15,766 nt of DNA from JBBRWO01 sp038249135 (GTDB lineage Bacteria; Actinomycetota; Coriobacteriia; Anaerosomatales; JAAXUF01): contig JBBRWO010000041.1 in NCBI GenBank assembly GCA_038249135.1, positions 1 through 15,766 on the forward strand, given 5' to 3'. The notes beneath the pieces are model-generated. The model saw only the letters and a list, made by a program, of their open reading frames with translations, did no database searches and was not told the origin of the DNA. This document shows, piece after piece, positions 7,811-14,440 of the stretch; position 1 is the first letter of the stretch, and each line of letters starts with the position of its first letter. Both the position numbers and the translations under genes were made by a program.

Positions 7811-9186
7811 TGAACGTCTGCCTTCTCATCGCTGCCAAAACGCTGTTTGAGCGTCTTGGATATGATACCCGCCATCGCGCGCAAGTCCGAGCCTCGCGGA
7901 ATGAGTGTGTCGTACAGACTGGCGCCAGAACGTGAACGGAATCGCCAGATGATGAGTACCGTCGCCGCCGAGTACGAGATCGATGAGGCCAGTGCGGCGC
8001 CTCGGGCACCCAATCGCGGCGCGAGCACCACGTTGGCCGCCAGGTTCACGACCATGTTCACCACATTGGCGAACGCAGGGTCCTGGGGGAACCCGCGGCC
8101 GGAAAGCCATGCGGACAGCGAACTCGACATCGACGTCGCCAGAATTCCCGGCAGCAGGAAGAGCAGCGGCAGGATAGAGCCCTTAAACGCCGGACCGTAG
8201 ACGAGTGGGATGAGCGGCGCCGCCACCGCGAACACCACGAAACTGAACACGAGCGTGAACGGCCACACGGAACGATTGAGCCGCTGCGCGAGTTCGAGCG
8301 AGTCTTCCTCGGCGGAGAACTTCGCAGTGGCTACCCCCTGCAGGGCGTTGGGGATGTACCACGCGAGTTCGGCGGCGGCGACGCCTACGGTGTAGATGCC
8401 GACCTCGGCGGTGCCCGCGAACATCGCAAGCAGCAGCACGTCCTGACGTAACGAGAGCAGACTGACGGTGCTACCGAGCCACGCCTTCAAGCCGTAGGCG
8501 CGACCCTCGGTCCAGAGCTTGCGGACGCCGGGCTCGACGGCGAGACGGCCGCCGCGCAGTGCGAGGTAGGCCTTGAACGCGACCGCGCCGATGGTACAAG
8601 CCAGCCAGACCGAGACTGCGATGGCGACTGTGAGATGATGCGTCAGTGCGAGCAAGATGAGCGTGACCAGCTGGATGCCCAGCGCCGTGACATCAGTGAT
8701 CTGGGTATCACGCACGACTCCGCGGCCGACGAGATAGGCGTCTTCGAAGTACGAGATCATCGACGGCGCCATGGCGAAGACAGCGACAGCCAGTAGCGTC
8801 GCGCTATCCAGGCCGATGAGTTGGGCCGCACGGGAGGGCCCGATTGCGAACACAACCGCGGTACCCAGAGCCACGACGGTAGCGGCGAAGATCGCGCCCA
8901 TCTTCAGCGCCTGGCGAGCGCTCACCTTGCCCTTGGCCGCTAGCCACATCACTGCATTGGGCATGCCGCTGTTGAGCAGGGTCACAGCCAACGCCGAGAC
9001 GGTCTGAACCACGGAAACGGCGCCTTTGCCGTCGGCACCGAGTACGCGTGCGAGGATGATCCCGACAGGAATCGACATCGCCGTCTTGGCGATCTGCGCG
9101 GCGAACACCCAAGCCGAGCTGCGAATTCTCACCGAGGCTGGAGCGGTCGTCCCTGATGCCTCTTCGCCTGAAGGCGAATCAGACAT
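7807..9186 (-). CDS. Wzx-type oligosaccharide flippase (MATE/MOP superfamily)
   Basis: A 459-residue integral membrane protein with about 11-12 hydrophobic segments, roughly at 24-47, 58-77, 98-117, 130-146, 166-184, 186-209, 247-256, 262-284, 308-330, 336-357, 376-390 and 396-415. The N-terminal pattern, a short polar leader then a helix ending in ILARVLGADGKGAVSVVQ (44-61), is typical of polysaccharide-export flippases that move undecaprenyl-linked oligosaccharides across the cytoplasmic membrane. The chosen ATG at 9186 overlaps the legB-like stop by 8 bp. A start further upstream (9261) would put the N-terminus deep inside legB and add a non-hydrophobic arginine-rich stretch. Its place between the two sugar-dehydratase groups implies that the sugars made here end up in an exported glycan. 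The actual repeat unit is unknown. Wzx proteins are poorly conserved, so the call rests on topology and context. Confidence 0.85.
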   Translation of the reverse strand: MSDSPSGEEASGTTAPASVRIRSSAWVFAAQIAKTAMSIPVGIILARVLGADGKGAVSVVQTVSALAVTLLNSGMPNAVMWLAAKGKVSARQALKMGAIFAATVVALGTAVVFAIGPSRAAQLIGLDSATLLAVAVFAMAPSMISYFEDAYLVGRGVVRDTQITDVTALGIQLVTLILLALTHHLTVAIAVSVWLACTIGAVAFKAYLALRGGRLAVEPGVRKLWTEGRAYGLKAWLGSTVSLLSLRQDVLLLAMFAGTAEVGIYTVGVAAAELAWYIPNALQGVATAKFSAEEDSLELAQRLNRSVWPFTLVFSFVVFAVAAPLIPLVYGPAFKGSILPLLFLLPGILATSMSSSLSAWLSGRGFPQDPAFANVVNMVVNLAANVVLAPRLGARGAALASSISYSAATVLIIWRFRSRSGASLYDTLIPRGSDLRAMAGIISKTLKQRFGSDEKADVQ

Positions 9187-10177
9187 TGTAGGTATCCCAC
9201 TTGTAGCGCGCCCGGTTCGACTCATCGCGGAACCACTCCACGGTGCGTCCCAAGCCCTCATCGAGCGACACGTGTGGCTCCCACCCGGACAGCTCGCGCG
9301 CCAGCTCGTTGCTTGCGAGCAGCCGCTCGACCTCGCTCTTGCCGGGGCGAAGCCGGACCTCGTCGGTCACGATGCGCGCCTCGGCGCCAGTGATCTCGAT
9401 GAGCTTCTGGGCGAGATCACCCACACTGATCTCGCGGCCGTTGCCCACGTTCACATCGCGCCCCACGGCCGCATCGCACTCGGCGAGCGCGATGAACCCG
9501 GCGGCGGTATCGGCAACATAGTTGAGGTCACGCGTCGGCGTAACGGAGCCGAGCTTGAGCTCGCTCACACCGGCCAGAAGCTGCGTGATGATGGTCGGGA
9601 TCACGGCGCGCGCGGACTGGCGCGGCCCATATGTGTTAAACGGCCTAACGGTCACCACCGGCAGGTCGAAACTCCGGTAGAACGCCTCGGCCATCGCGTC
9701 GCCACCGATCTTGGTCGCCGAGTAGGGCGACTGACCCTGACGCGGATGTTTCTCGTCGATCGGCACGTAGAGCGCCGTTCCGTACACCTCACTGGTGGAG
9801 GTCACTACCACGCGCTCGAGGTCGAGATCGCGAGCTGCCTGGAGCACGTTGAGCGTGCCCTTCACGTTGGTGTCGACGTAGCTGTCGGGAGAGTGATAGG
9901 AGAATGGGATGCCGATGAGCGCCGCGAGATGGAAGACCACGTCGGCGTCCTTGAGCGACTCCCGGACACCGTTGGGGTCGCGCACATCGCCCATGAAGAT
10001 GCGCAGCTGTGCGGCCGTCTCTGCGGGAATGGTGTCGAGCCAACCCAGCGAGTTGAAGGAGTTGTAGTAGCAAAACGCCGTGACCTCGCATCCGTGGGCG
10101 ACGAGCGCCTCGGTGAGGTGAGAGCCGATGAACCCGTCGGCACCAGTGACCACGACTTTGCGACCTGCGAGCTTCAC
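9179..10177 (-). CDS. NAD-dependent 4,6-dehydratase, LegB-like
   Basis: A 332-residue extended SDR. The Rossmann motif is TGADGFIGSH (11-20), the catalytic threonine lies in TSTSEVYG (126-133), and the YxxxK pair is Tyr152/Lys156 in SPYSATKIGGD. LAALIGIPFSYHSPDSYVDT (84-103) and VTVRPFNTYGPRQSARAVIP (175-194) are strongly reminiscent of LegB, the GDP-GlcNAc 4,6-dehydratase of the Campylobacter legionaminic acid route. The ATG at 10189 has no ribosome site, whereas a GTG four codons downstream (10177) has GGAGG 5 bp upstream and yields the familiar VKLAGRKVVVTG opening, so that GTG is preferred. None of the other legionaminic genes (LegC, LegG, LegI, PtmE) is seen. The enzyme may serve UDP- or GDP-GlcNAc, or another hexose. 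Its stop overlaps the flippase start. Confidence 0.85.
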   Translation of the reverse strand: MKLAGRKVVVTGADGFIGSHLTEALVAHGCEVTAFCYYNSFNSLGWLDTIPAETAAQLRIFMGDVRDPNGVRESLKDADVVFHLAALIGIPFSYHSPDSYVDTNVKGTLNVLQAARDLDLERVVVTSTSEVYGTALYVPIDEKHPRQGQSPYSATKIGGDAMAEAFYRSFDLPVVTVRPFNTYGPRQSARAVIPTIITQLLAGVSELKLGSVTPTRDLNYVADTAAGFIALAECDAAVGRDVNVGNGREISVGDLAQKLIEITGAEARIVTDEVRLRPGKSEVERLLASNELARELSGWEPHVSLDEGLGRTVEWFRDESNRARYKWDTYNV

Positions 10178-10249
10178 GTCTACCTCCATAAGCAGCGACT
10201 ACGTCTGGAATTGCAACCTCAGTGTAAGCGACCCGGAGGGGTCAAACCC
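10178..10249 (-). other. Intergenic gap with two overlapping small hairpins before the legB-like gene
   Basis: One of only two notable gaps in the block. On the minus strand GAGGG (10251-10247) can pair with CCCTC (10240-10236), and GACCC (10243-10239) can pair with GGGTC (10234-10230). The two five-base-pair stems share bases, so they exclude each other. No T-run follows either stem, so a standard intrinsic terminator is not supported. TTGACC (10245-10240) and TACACT (10226-10221) resemble promoter boxes but are only 13 bp apart. The gap may mark a second transcription start or a processing site. Confidence 0.3.
10181..10189 (-). promoter_or_regulatory. Shine-Dalgarno that decides the legB-like start
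   Basis: On the minus strand the sequence reads ATGGAGGTA followed by GAC and the GTG codon at 10177-10175. GGAGG ends 5 bp before that GTG. The ATG that would give the longer protein lies within this purine tract and has no such tract of its own, so the GTG is the better start. Confidence 0.65.
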
Positions 10250-11341
10250 TCAGCGCTCCGGCGCAGCGCCCTGCAGCCCCGCGTGCTCCAGCGCTTCCAC
10301 GCATGCCTCGGCAGCATGGCCATCGCCGTACACCGGCGGGCTATCGACTCCCGGATGCGCCGCGGTCGCCTCGGCCACGATCGCCTCTGCGGAGGTGCCC
10401 ACCAGCGTGTTCCAGCCCAGCTCGACGGTCTCGACCCACTCCGTCTCGTCGCGCAGCGTCACACACGGAATGCCGAAGAAGTATGCCTCCTTCTGCATGC
10501 CGCCGGAGTCCGTCAGCAGCGCTTTCGCGCCGCGCAGCAATCCGTTGGTGTCCAGGTACGACAGCGGCTCGACCACGCGGATGCCAGGCGACGCCGCGAC
10601 GACCGCGTCGAGGCCAAAGCGCTCGAGGTTCTTGCGCGTGCGCGGGTGCATCGGCCACACCACCGGTGCGTCGAGCGTCGCGAACGCGCGCACGACCTCG
10701 GCCAAGCGCTCGGGGTCGTCGCTGGTCGCCTGCCGATGCACCGTGGCGAGGTAGTATCCGCCGGCTGCGACATCGTGCGCAGCGGCGATCGCCTCGGCGT
10801 CGACGCGCTCGGCGAAGAAGCGGGCCGTGTCGAGCATGACGTCGCCCACCAGAGCGACGCCGGTTGTGATGCCCTCGAGCGCCAGGTTGTCGACAGCGGT
10901 CTGCGTGGGGCATAGAAGCAGCGTCGAGAGATGATCGACCAGCACACGGTTGATCTCCTCGGGCATCTCGCGGTTGAAGGAGCGCAGGCCCGCCTCCACG
11001 TGCGCGACCGGAATCCCCAGCTTCACGGCGGCGAGCCCGGCGGCGAGCGTGGTGTTGGTGTCGCCGTAGACGAGGACCCAGTCCGGCTTTGTCTCGATGA
11101 GCAGCTCCTCGAGCAAGCCGAGCATCTCTCCGGTCATGCGACCGTGGCCGCCCCCACCGACGCCGAGGTTGTACGCGGGCGCGGGAATCTCGAGTTCGTC
11201 GAAGAACACACCGGACATCCCGTGGTCGAAGTGCTGACCGGAGTGGACGAGGATCTCCTCGTGGTTCTCGGCCAGCGCACGGCAGACGGCGGCGGCCTTG
11301 ATGAACTGCGGCCTGGCGCCAACGACGGATACGATCTTCAT
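10250..11341 (-). CDS. UDP-sugar 2-epimerase, second copy (WecB/WbpI superfamily)
   Basis: A 363-residue non-hydrolysing UDP-GlcNAc 2-epimerase homologue with a GT-B-like fold. VVGARPQFIKAAAV (6-19), HSGQHFD (33-39), YGDTNTT (92-98; Asp94), HVEAGLRSF (114-122; Glu116), MPEEINR (126-132; Glu129) and DSGGMQKEA (278-286) are all present. The motif after that is RDETEWVE (297-304) rather than the R..TERPE of housekeeping enzymes. That form is typical of WbpI-like epimerases acting on UDP-2,3-diacetamido-glucuronate. The usual HRxEN is replaced by HRQATS (202-207). The substrate may therefore differ from UDP-GlcNAc. The ATG at 11341 overlaps the stop of the preceding gene by 4 bp; an in-frame extension to 11422 lies inside that gene and is rejected. 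It is the last gene of the repeated gmd-wecB module. Confidence 0.87.
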   Translation of the reverse strand: MKIVSVVGARPQFIKAAAVCRALAENHEEILVHSGQHFDHGMSGVFFDELEIPAPAYNLGVGGGGHGRMTGEMLGLLEELLIETKPDWVLVYGDTNTTLAAGLAAVKLGIPVAHVEAGLRSFNREMPEEINRVLVDHLSTLLLCPTQTAVDNLALEGITTGVALVGDVMLDTARFFAERVDAEAIAAAHDVAAGGYYLATVHRQATSDDPERLAEVVRAFATLDAPVVWPMHPRTRKNLERFGLDAVVAASPGIRVVEPLSYLDTNGLLRGAKALLTDSGGMQKEAYFFGIPCVTLRDETEWVETVELGWNTLVGTSAEAIVAEATAAHPGVDSPPVYGDGHAAEACVEALEHAGLQGAAPER

Positions 11342-12309
11342 CGAGCCTCGCCTTCCAGCCGCGCCATGTCGGCGTCGACCATCATCGCGACCAGCTCGGA
11401 GAAGCCGACGGTCGGCTCCCAACCCAGCTTAGCGCGCGCTTTACTCGCGTCTCCGTAGAACACGTGCACGTCCACCGGCCTAAAGAAGCGCGGGTCGACC
11501 TTCACGAATTGCTCGAAATCCAGTCCCAGATGCCCAAACGCCGCCGCGCAGAACTCGCGCACGGTGTGCACCTCGCCGCTCGCGACCACGTAGTCGTCCG
11601 GCGACTCCTGCTGGAGCATCAGCCACATCGCCTCGACGTAGTCGCCTGCATAGCCCCAGTCGCGCTTGGCGTCGAGGTTACCGAGATGCAGGTCCTCGGA
11701 CAGGCCGAGCTTGATGCGGGCGGCGCCGTCGGTGATCTTGCGGGTCACGAACTGCAGTCCTCGCAGAGGCGACTCGTGATTGAACATGATGCCGTTGCTG
11801 ACGTGCATCCCGTAGGACTTCCGGTAGCTGCTCACGATGTGGAACGCGTACGTCTTGGACGCGGCGTACGGCGACTGCGGGTGCAGCGGCGTGGTCTCGC
11901 GCTGGGGCATCTCGGCGGCGTTGCCGAACATCTCGGCCGAGGCGGCCTGGAAGAAGCGAGCCTCGGGTGCCAGTTCGCGCAGAGCCTCAAGCAGTCGCAG
12001 CACGCCGACGGCGTTGACCTCGGTGGTGGCGATCGCCTCGTTCCACGAGTCGCCCACGCTCGATTGCGCTGCGAAGTTGTAGACCTCGTCGGGGCTTGAG
12101 GCCTCGACGGCGGCGAGCAGCGAGTTCATGTCGGTGAGGTCGGCGTCGAGCGCACGCAGGCGACCGTCGGAGGCGTCCGCGCGTGCAGCGAAGTCGCCGG
12201 GATACGGACCCGGCACGCCAAAGACCTCGTAGCCCTTGGCCAGCAGCAACTCGGCGAGGTAGGTCCCGTCCTGCCCGGCGGCGCCGGTGATCAGTGCGCG
12301 CTTGGTCAT
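11338..12309 (-). CDS. GDP-mannose 4,6-dehydratase-like protein, diverged second copy
   Basis: A 323-residue extended SDR that aligns without gaps to the first copy (13389-14348). By hand count about 190 of 318 positions are identical. It keeps TGAAGQDGTY (8-17), the Tyr148/Lys152 pair in SPYAASK, FNHESPLRGLQFVTRKI (176-192) and KRDWGYAGDYVEAMW (215-229), all Gmd hallmarks. Residues 31-60 are almost entirely replaced: the first copy has GVIRRAATPS, this one has GVPGPYPGDF. The missing arginines are those that in Gmd bind the NADP phosphate and hold the tetramer loop. The active-site triplet reads SAEMF instead of TSEMY. Altered cofactor use or substrate is therefore likely. The ATG at 12309 directly follows the wecB stop, with GAGGAG centred about 8 bp upstream. 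Confidence 0.85.
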   Translation of the reverse strand: MTKRALITGAAGQDGTYLAELLLAKGYEVFGVPGPYPGDFAARADASDGRLRALDADLTDMNSLLAAVEASSPDEVYNFAAQSSVGDSWNEAIATTEVNAVGVLRLLEALRELAPEARFFQAASAEMFGNAAEMPQRETTPLHPQSPYAASKTYAFHIVSSYRKSYGMHVSNGIMFNHESPLRGLQFVTRKITDGAARIKLGLSEDLHLGNLDAKRDWGYAGDYVEAMWLMLQQESPDDYVVASGEVHTVREFCAAAFGHLGLDFEQFVKVDPRFFRPVDVHVFYGDASKARAKLGWEPTVGFSELVAMMVDADMARLEGEAR

Positions 12310-13392
12310 CTACGCTCCTCGCGGGGCGAGCAATCCGGTCTCGAGCGCCGCGCAGACGCGAGCAGCGACCTGATCGTCCCAGCGGTCGGGGCGGACCCAG
12401 GCACGGTCGGACGCGTCGGCCTTCTCGGCGGCGGCGAGAATCATCGCGGTGTCCGCCGAGACCAGCTGGTTGGCGCCCACGTCGACGGTGATACCGCGCT
12501 CGGTGTTGCGGCGCACGGTCACGCACGGTGTGCCGAGCATGCACGCCTCCTCCTGGATGCCGCCGGAGTCGGTGACGATGAAGTGCGCATCACGCTGGAG
12601 CGCCAGCATGTCGAGGTAGCCGACGGGATCGATGAAGCGGACACGCTCAGCCACACGCGGGAACTGCTCGAGCTTGGGGCGCGTGCGGGGATGCGTCGGG
12701 AAGACCACGGGCAGCGGCATGGCGGCGAACGCGCCCATGATCTGCTCGAGTTTGTGCTCGTCGTCGGTGTTCTCGGGACGATGGATGGTCGCGAGGATGT
12801 ACTCGCCCTTGCCTAGCCCAAGCTCGCCGGCGGGATTGCGAGTCGCGATGCGGTCGACGTTGCGCAGCACGCTCTCGGCCATGATGTTGCCGACGAAGTG
12901 GATGCGCTCGGCCTCGATGCCTTCGCGCTGCAGGAACTCGCCGGCCTCCTCACTGGGGGTGAGGTGCATGATCGCGAGCTGGTCGGCCACGAGGCGGTTG
13001 ATCTCCTCGGGCATGAGCATGTCAAAGCTGCGCAGCCCGGCCTCGAGGTGGATGACGGGGATGTGGATCTTGCTTGCGGCAAGCGCGCCGGCGAGCGTCG
13101 AGTTCACGTCGCCGACCACGATGACGGCGTCAGGCTTCTCGGCGTCGAAGAGCTCCTCGAGCGCCATCATGGCCTTGCCGGTCTGGACGGCGTGCGTGCC
13201 CGAACCGACGTTCAGGAACCAGCGCGGCTCCGGAATCTCGAGGTCCGAGAAGAAGATGTCGGACATGCCGGCGTCGTAGTGCTGGCCGGTGTGCGCGAGC
13301 GCGGCGTCGTGCCCGGCAGCGAGCAGCGCGGGCATGAGCGGCGCGACTTTGATGAAGTTGGGGCGAGCCCCGACGACCACGATGAGCTTCAC
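12310..13392 (-). CDS. wecB: UDP-N-acetylglucosamine 2-epimerase (non-hydrolysing), first copy
   Basis: A 360-residue epimerase that should interconvert UDP-GlcNAc and UDP-ManNAc. Key residues stand at family positions: VVGARPNFIKVAPL (6-19), HTGQHYD (34-40), VGDVNSTL (93-100; Asp95), HLEAGLRSF (115-123; Glu117), MPEEINR (127-133; Glu130), IHRPENTDD (203-211; His204) and DSGGIQEEA (275-283). RNTERGITV (295-303) is a slight variant of the usual RxNTERPETV. Asp95 and Glu117 have the same numbers as the E. coli WecB catalytic residues. The start is GTG at 13392 within a GTGA overlap with the gmd stop. It differs strongly from the second copy at 10250-11341, so the two should not be treated as redundant. 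Confidence 0.9.
   Translation of the reverse strand: MKLIVVVGARPNFIKVAPLMPALLAAGHDAALAHTGQHYDAGMSDIFFSDLEIPEPRWFLNVGSGTHAVQTGKAMMALEELFDAEKPDAVIVVGDVNSTLAGALAASKIHIPVIHLEAGLRSFDMLMPEEINRLVADQLAIMHLTPSEEAGEFLQREGIEAERIHFVGNIMAESVLRNVDRIATRNPAGELGLGKGEYILATIHRPENTDDEHKLEQIMGAFAAMPLPVVFPTHPRTRPKLEQFPRVAERVRFIDPVGYLDMLALQRDAHFIVTDSGGIQEEACMLGTPCVTVRRNTERGITVDVGANQLVSADTAMILAAAEKADASDRAWVRPDRWDDQVAARVCAALETGLLAPRGA
12315..12320 (-). promoter_or_regulatory. Shine-Dalgarno of the second gmd-like gene
   Basis: GAGGAG on the minus strand, 5 bp before the ATG at 12309, lies inside the end of the preceding epimerase gene. Because the stop TAG and the ATG are adjacent, the site can support either re-initiation or independent initiation. 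Confidence 0.6.
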
Positions 13393-14348
13393 GAGAGCCG
13401 CGCCATGTCTGCGTCAACCATCATCTCGACGAGGCCGCGGAAGCTCACCTTGGGCTCCCACCCAAGCTCGGCCTTTGCCTTGCTCGGATCGCCGAGGAGC
13501 AGGTCGACCTCGGCCGGGCGCACAAAGCGCGGGTCGACGACGACGTACTTCTCGTAGTCGAGTCCTAGGTGCGAGAATGCGATCTCGCAGAACTCGCGGA
13601 CGGTGTGGGTCTCGCCGGTGGCGAGCACGAAGTCGTCGGGCGCGTCGGCCTGCAGGATGCGCCACATACCTTCGACGTAGTCGCCGGCAAATCCCCAGTC
13701 GCGCTTGGAGTCGATGTTGCCCAGGCGTAGCTCAGTGGCGCGGCCCAGCTTGATCTTGGCGACCTGGTCGGTGATCTTACGCGTCACGAACTCGAGGCCG
13801 CGGCGAGGCGACTCGTGGTTGAAGAGGATGCCGTTGGCGGCAAACATGTCGTAGGACTCGCGGTAGTTCTGCGTGATGTAGAAGCCGTAGGCCTTGGCCA
13901 CGCCGTACGGTGAGCGCGGATGGAACGGCGTCGTCTCGGACTGCGGGACCTCGTGGACCTTCCCATACATCTCAGAGGTCGCAGCCTGGTAGAAGCGCGC
14001 CTCCGGCTTCACGCGGCGGACTGCCTCAAGGATGCGGGTGACGCCGATGCCGTCGACGTCGCCGGTCGAGACCGGAACCGTCCACGAATCGCCGACAAAG
14101 CTCTGTGCGGCGAGGTTGTAGACCTCATCGGCCTGCGAGGCTTCCATGGCGTCGATCAGAGACGTCTGGTCGCTCATCTCGCCCACGCACAGCGTGATGC
14201 AATCGAGAATGTGCTCGATGCGCTCGGTAGAGGGAGTGGCCGCTCGGCGGATCACGCCAAAGACCTCGTAGCCCTTGTCCAGCAGCAGCTCGGCCAAGTA
14301 CGAGCCGTCCTGTCCGGTGATGCCGGTGATGAGTGCGCGCTTGGCCAC
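13389..14348 (-). CDS. gmd: GDP-mannose 4,6-dehydratase Gmd, first copy
   Basis: A 319-residue extended SDR converting GDP-D-mannose to GDP-4-keto-6-deoxy-D-mannose, the branch point for GDP-fucose, GDP-rhamnose and GDP-perosamine. It shows TGITGQDGSY (8-17), the NADP-binding arginines in GVIRRAAT (31-38), catalytic TSEMYG (124-129), the SPYGVAK pair Tyr148/Lys152, FNHESPRRGLEFVTRKI (176-192) and DPRFVRPAEVDLLLGDPSKA (272-291). The frame is open up to 14420, but the GTG at 14348 starts VAKRALITG exactly at the family N-terminus and has GGGAGG 8 bp upstream. No GDP-4-keto-6-deoxymannose reductase or perosamine synthase is seen in the window, so the later fate of the product is unknown. ManC at the right edge could supply GDP-mannose. 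Confidence 0.92.
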   Translation of the reverse strand: MAKRALITGITGQDGSYLAELLLDKGYEVFGVIRRAATPSTERIEHILDCITLCVGEMSDQTSLIDAMEASQADEVYNLAAQSFVGDSWTVPVSTGDVDGIGVTRILEAVRRVKPEARFYQAATSEMYGKVHEVPQSETTPFHPRSPYGVAKAYGFYITQNYRESYDMFAANGILFNHESPRRGLEFVTRKITDQVAKIKLGRATELRLGNIDSKRDWGFAGDYVEGMWRILQADAPDDFVLATGETHTVREFCEIAFSHLGLDYEKYVVVDPRFVRPAEVDLLLGDPSKAKAELGWEPKVSFRGLVEMMVDADMARLS

Positions 14349-14356
14349 GACGAAGA

Positions 14357-14362
14357 CCTCCC
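14357..14362 (-). promoter_or_regulatory. Shine-Dalgarno of gmd
   Basis: GGGAGG on the minus strand with an 8-bp spacer to the GTG at 14348. It is the strongest ribosome site in the window and fixes the gmd start at a GTG rather than at the upstream codon at 14420. Confidence 0.75.
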
Positions 14363-14386
14363 AAAGAGACGTGAGATACGTGCTTG

Positions 14387-14395
14387 AGTGTATCA
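14387..14395 (-). promoter_or_regulatory. Candidate extended -10 promoter element before gmd
   Basis: The minus strand reads TGATACACT. This fits an extended -10 (TG, one base, then TACACT with four of six consensus bases). It lies in the 92-bp gap between gtrA and gmd, about 40 bp before the start codon. TTGCAC lies upstream (14420-14415) but with a 22-bp spacer, too long for a normal -35. If real, this would drive the long gmd-to-pse transcript. Confidence 0.3.
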
Positions 14396-14440
14396 GAGGG
14401 TCGGTGCCGCCACGGTGCAACCGCAGTGCCCTGACGCGCC

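Noticed and set aside
10221..10245. TTGACC and TACACT as a promoter for the legB-like gene
   Set aside because: The boxes are only 13 bp apart, too short for a standard sigma-70 promoter. Kept only as a remark on the gap.
9026..10915. A 629-codon open frame on the plus strand, opposite the legB-like gene and parts of the flippase and epimerase genes
   Set aside because: It is antisense to well-supported enzymes, has an arginine- and histidine-rich composition without recognisable motifs, and spans two genes and a gap. Such shadows are expected in GC-rich coding DNA.
14349..14420. N-terminal extension of gmd to the codon at 14420
   Set aside because: The family N-terminus (KRALITG) begins right after the GTG at 14348, which has GGGAGG at ideal spacing.
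14396..14440. Possible terminator after the GtrA gene
   Set aside because: Only short imperfect GC-rich pairings (such as CGGT with ACCG) can be drawn and no T-run follows on the minus strand.
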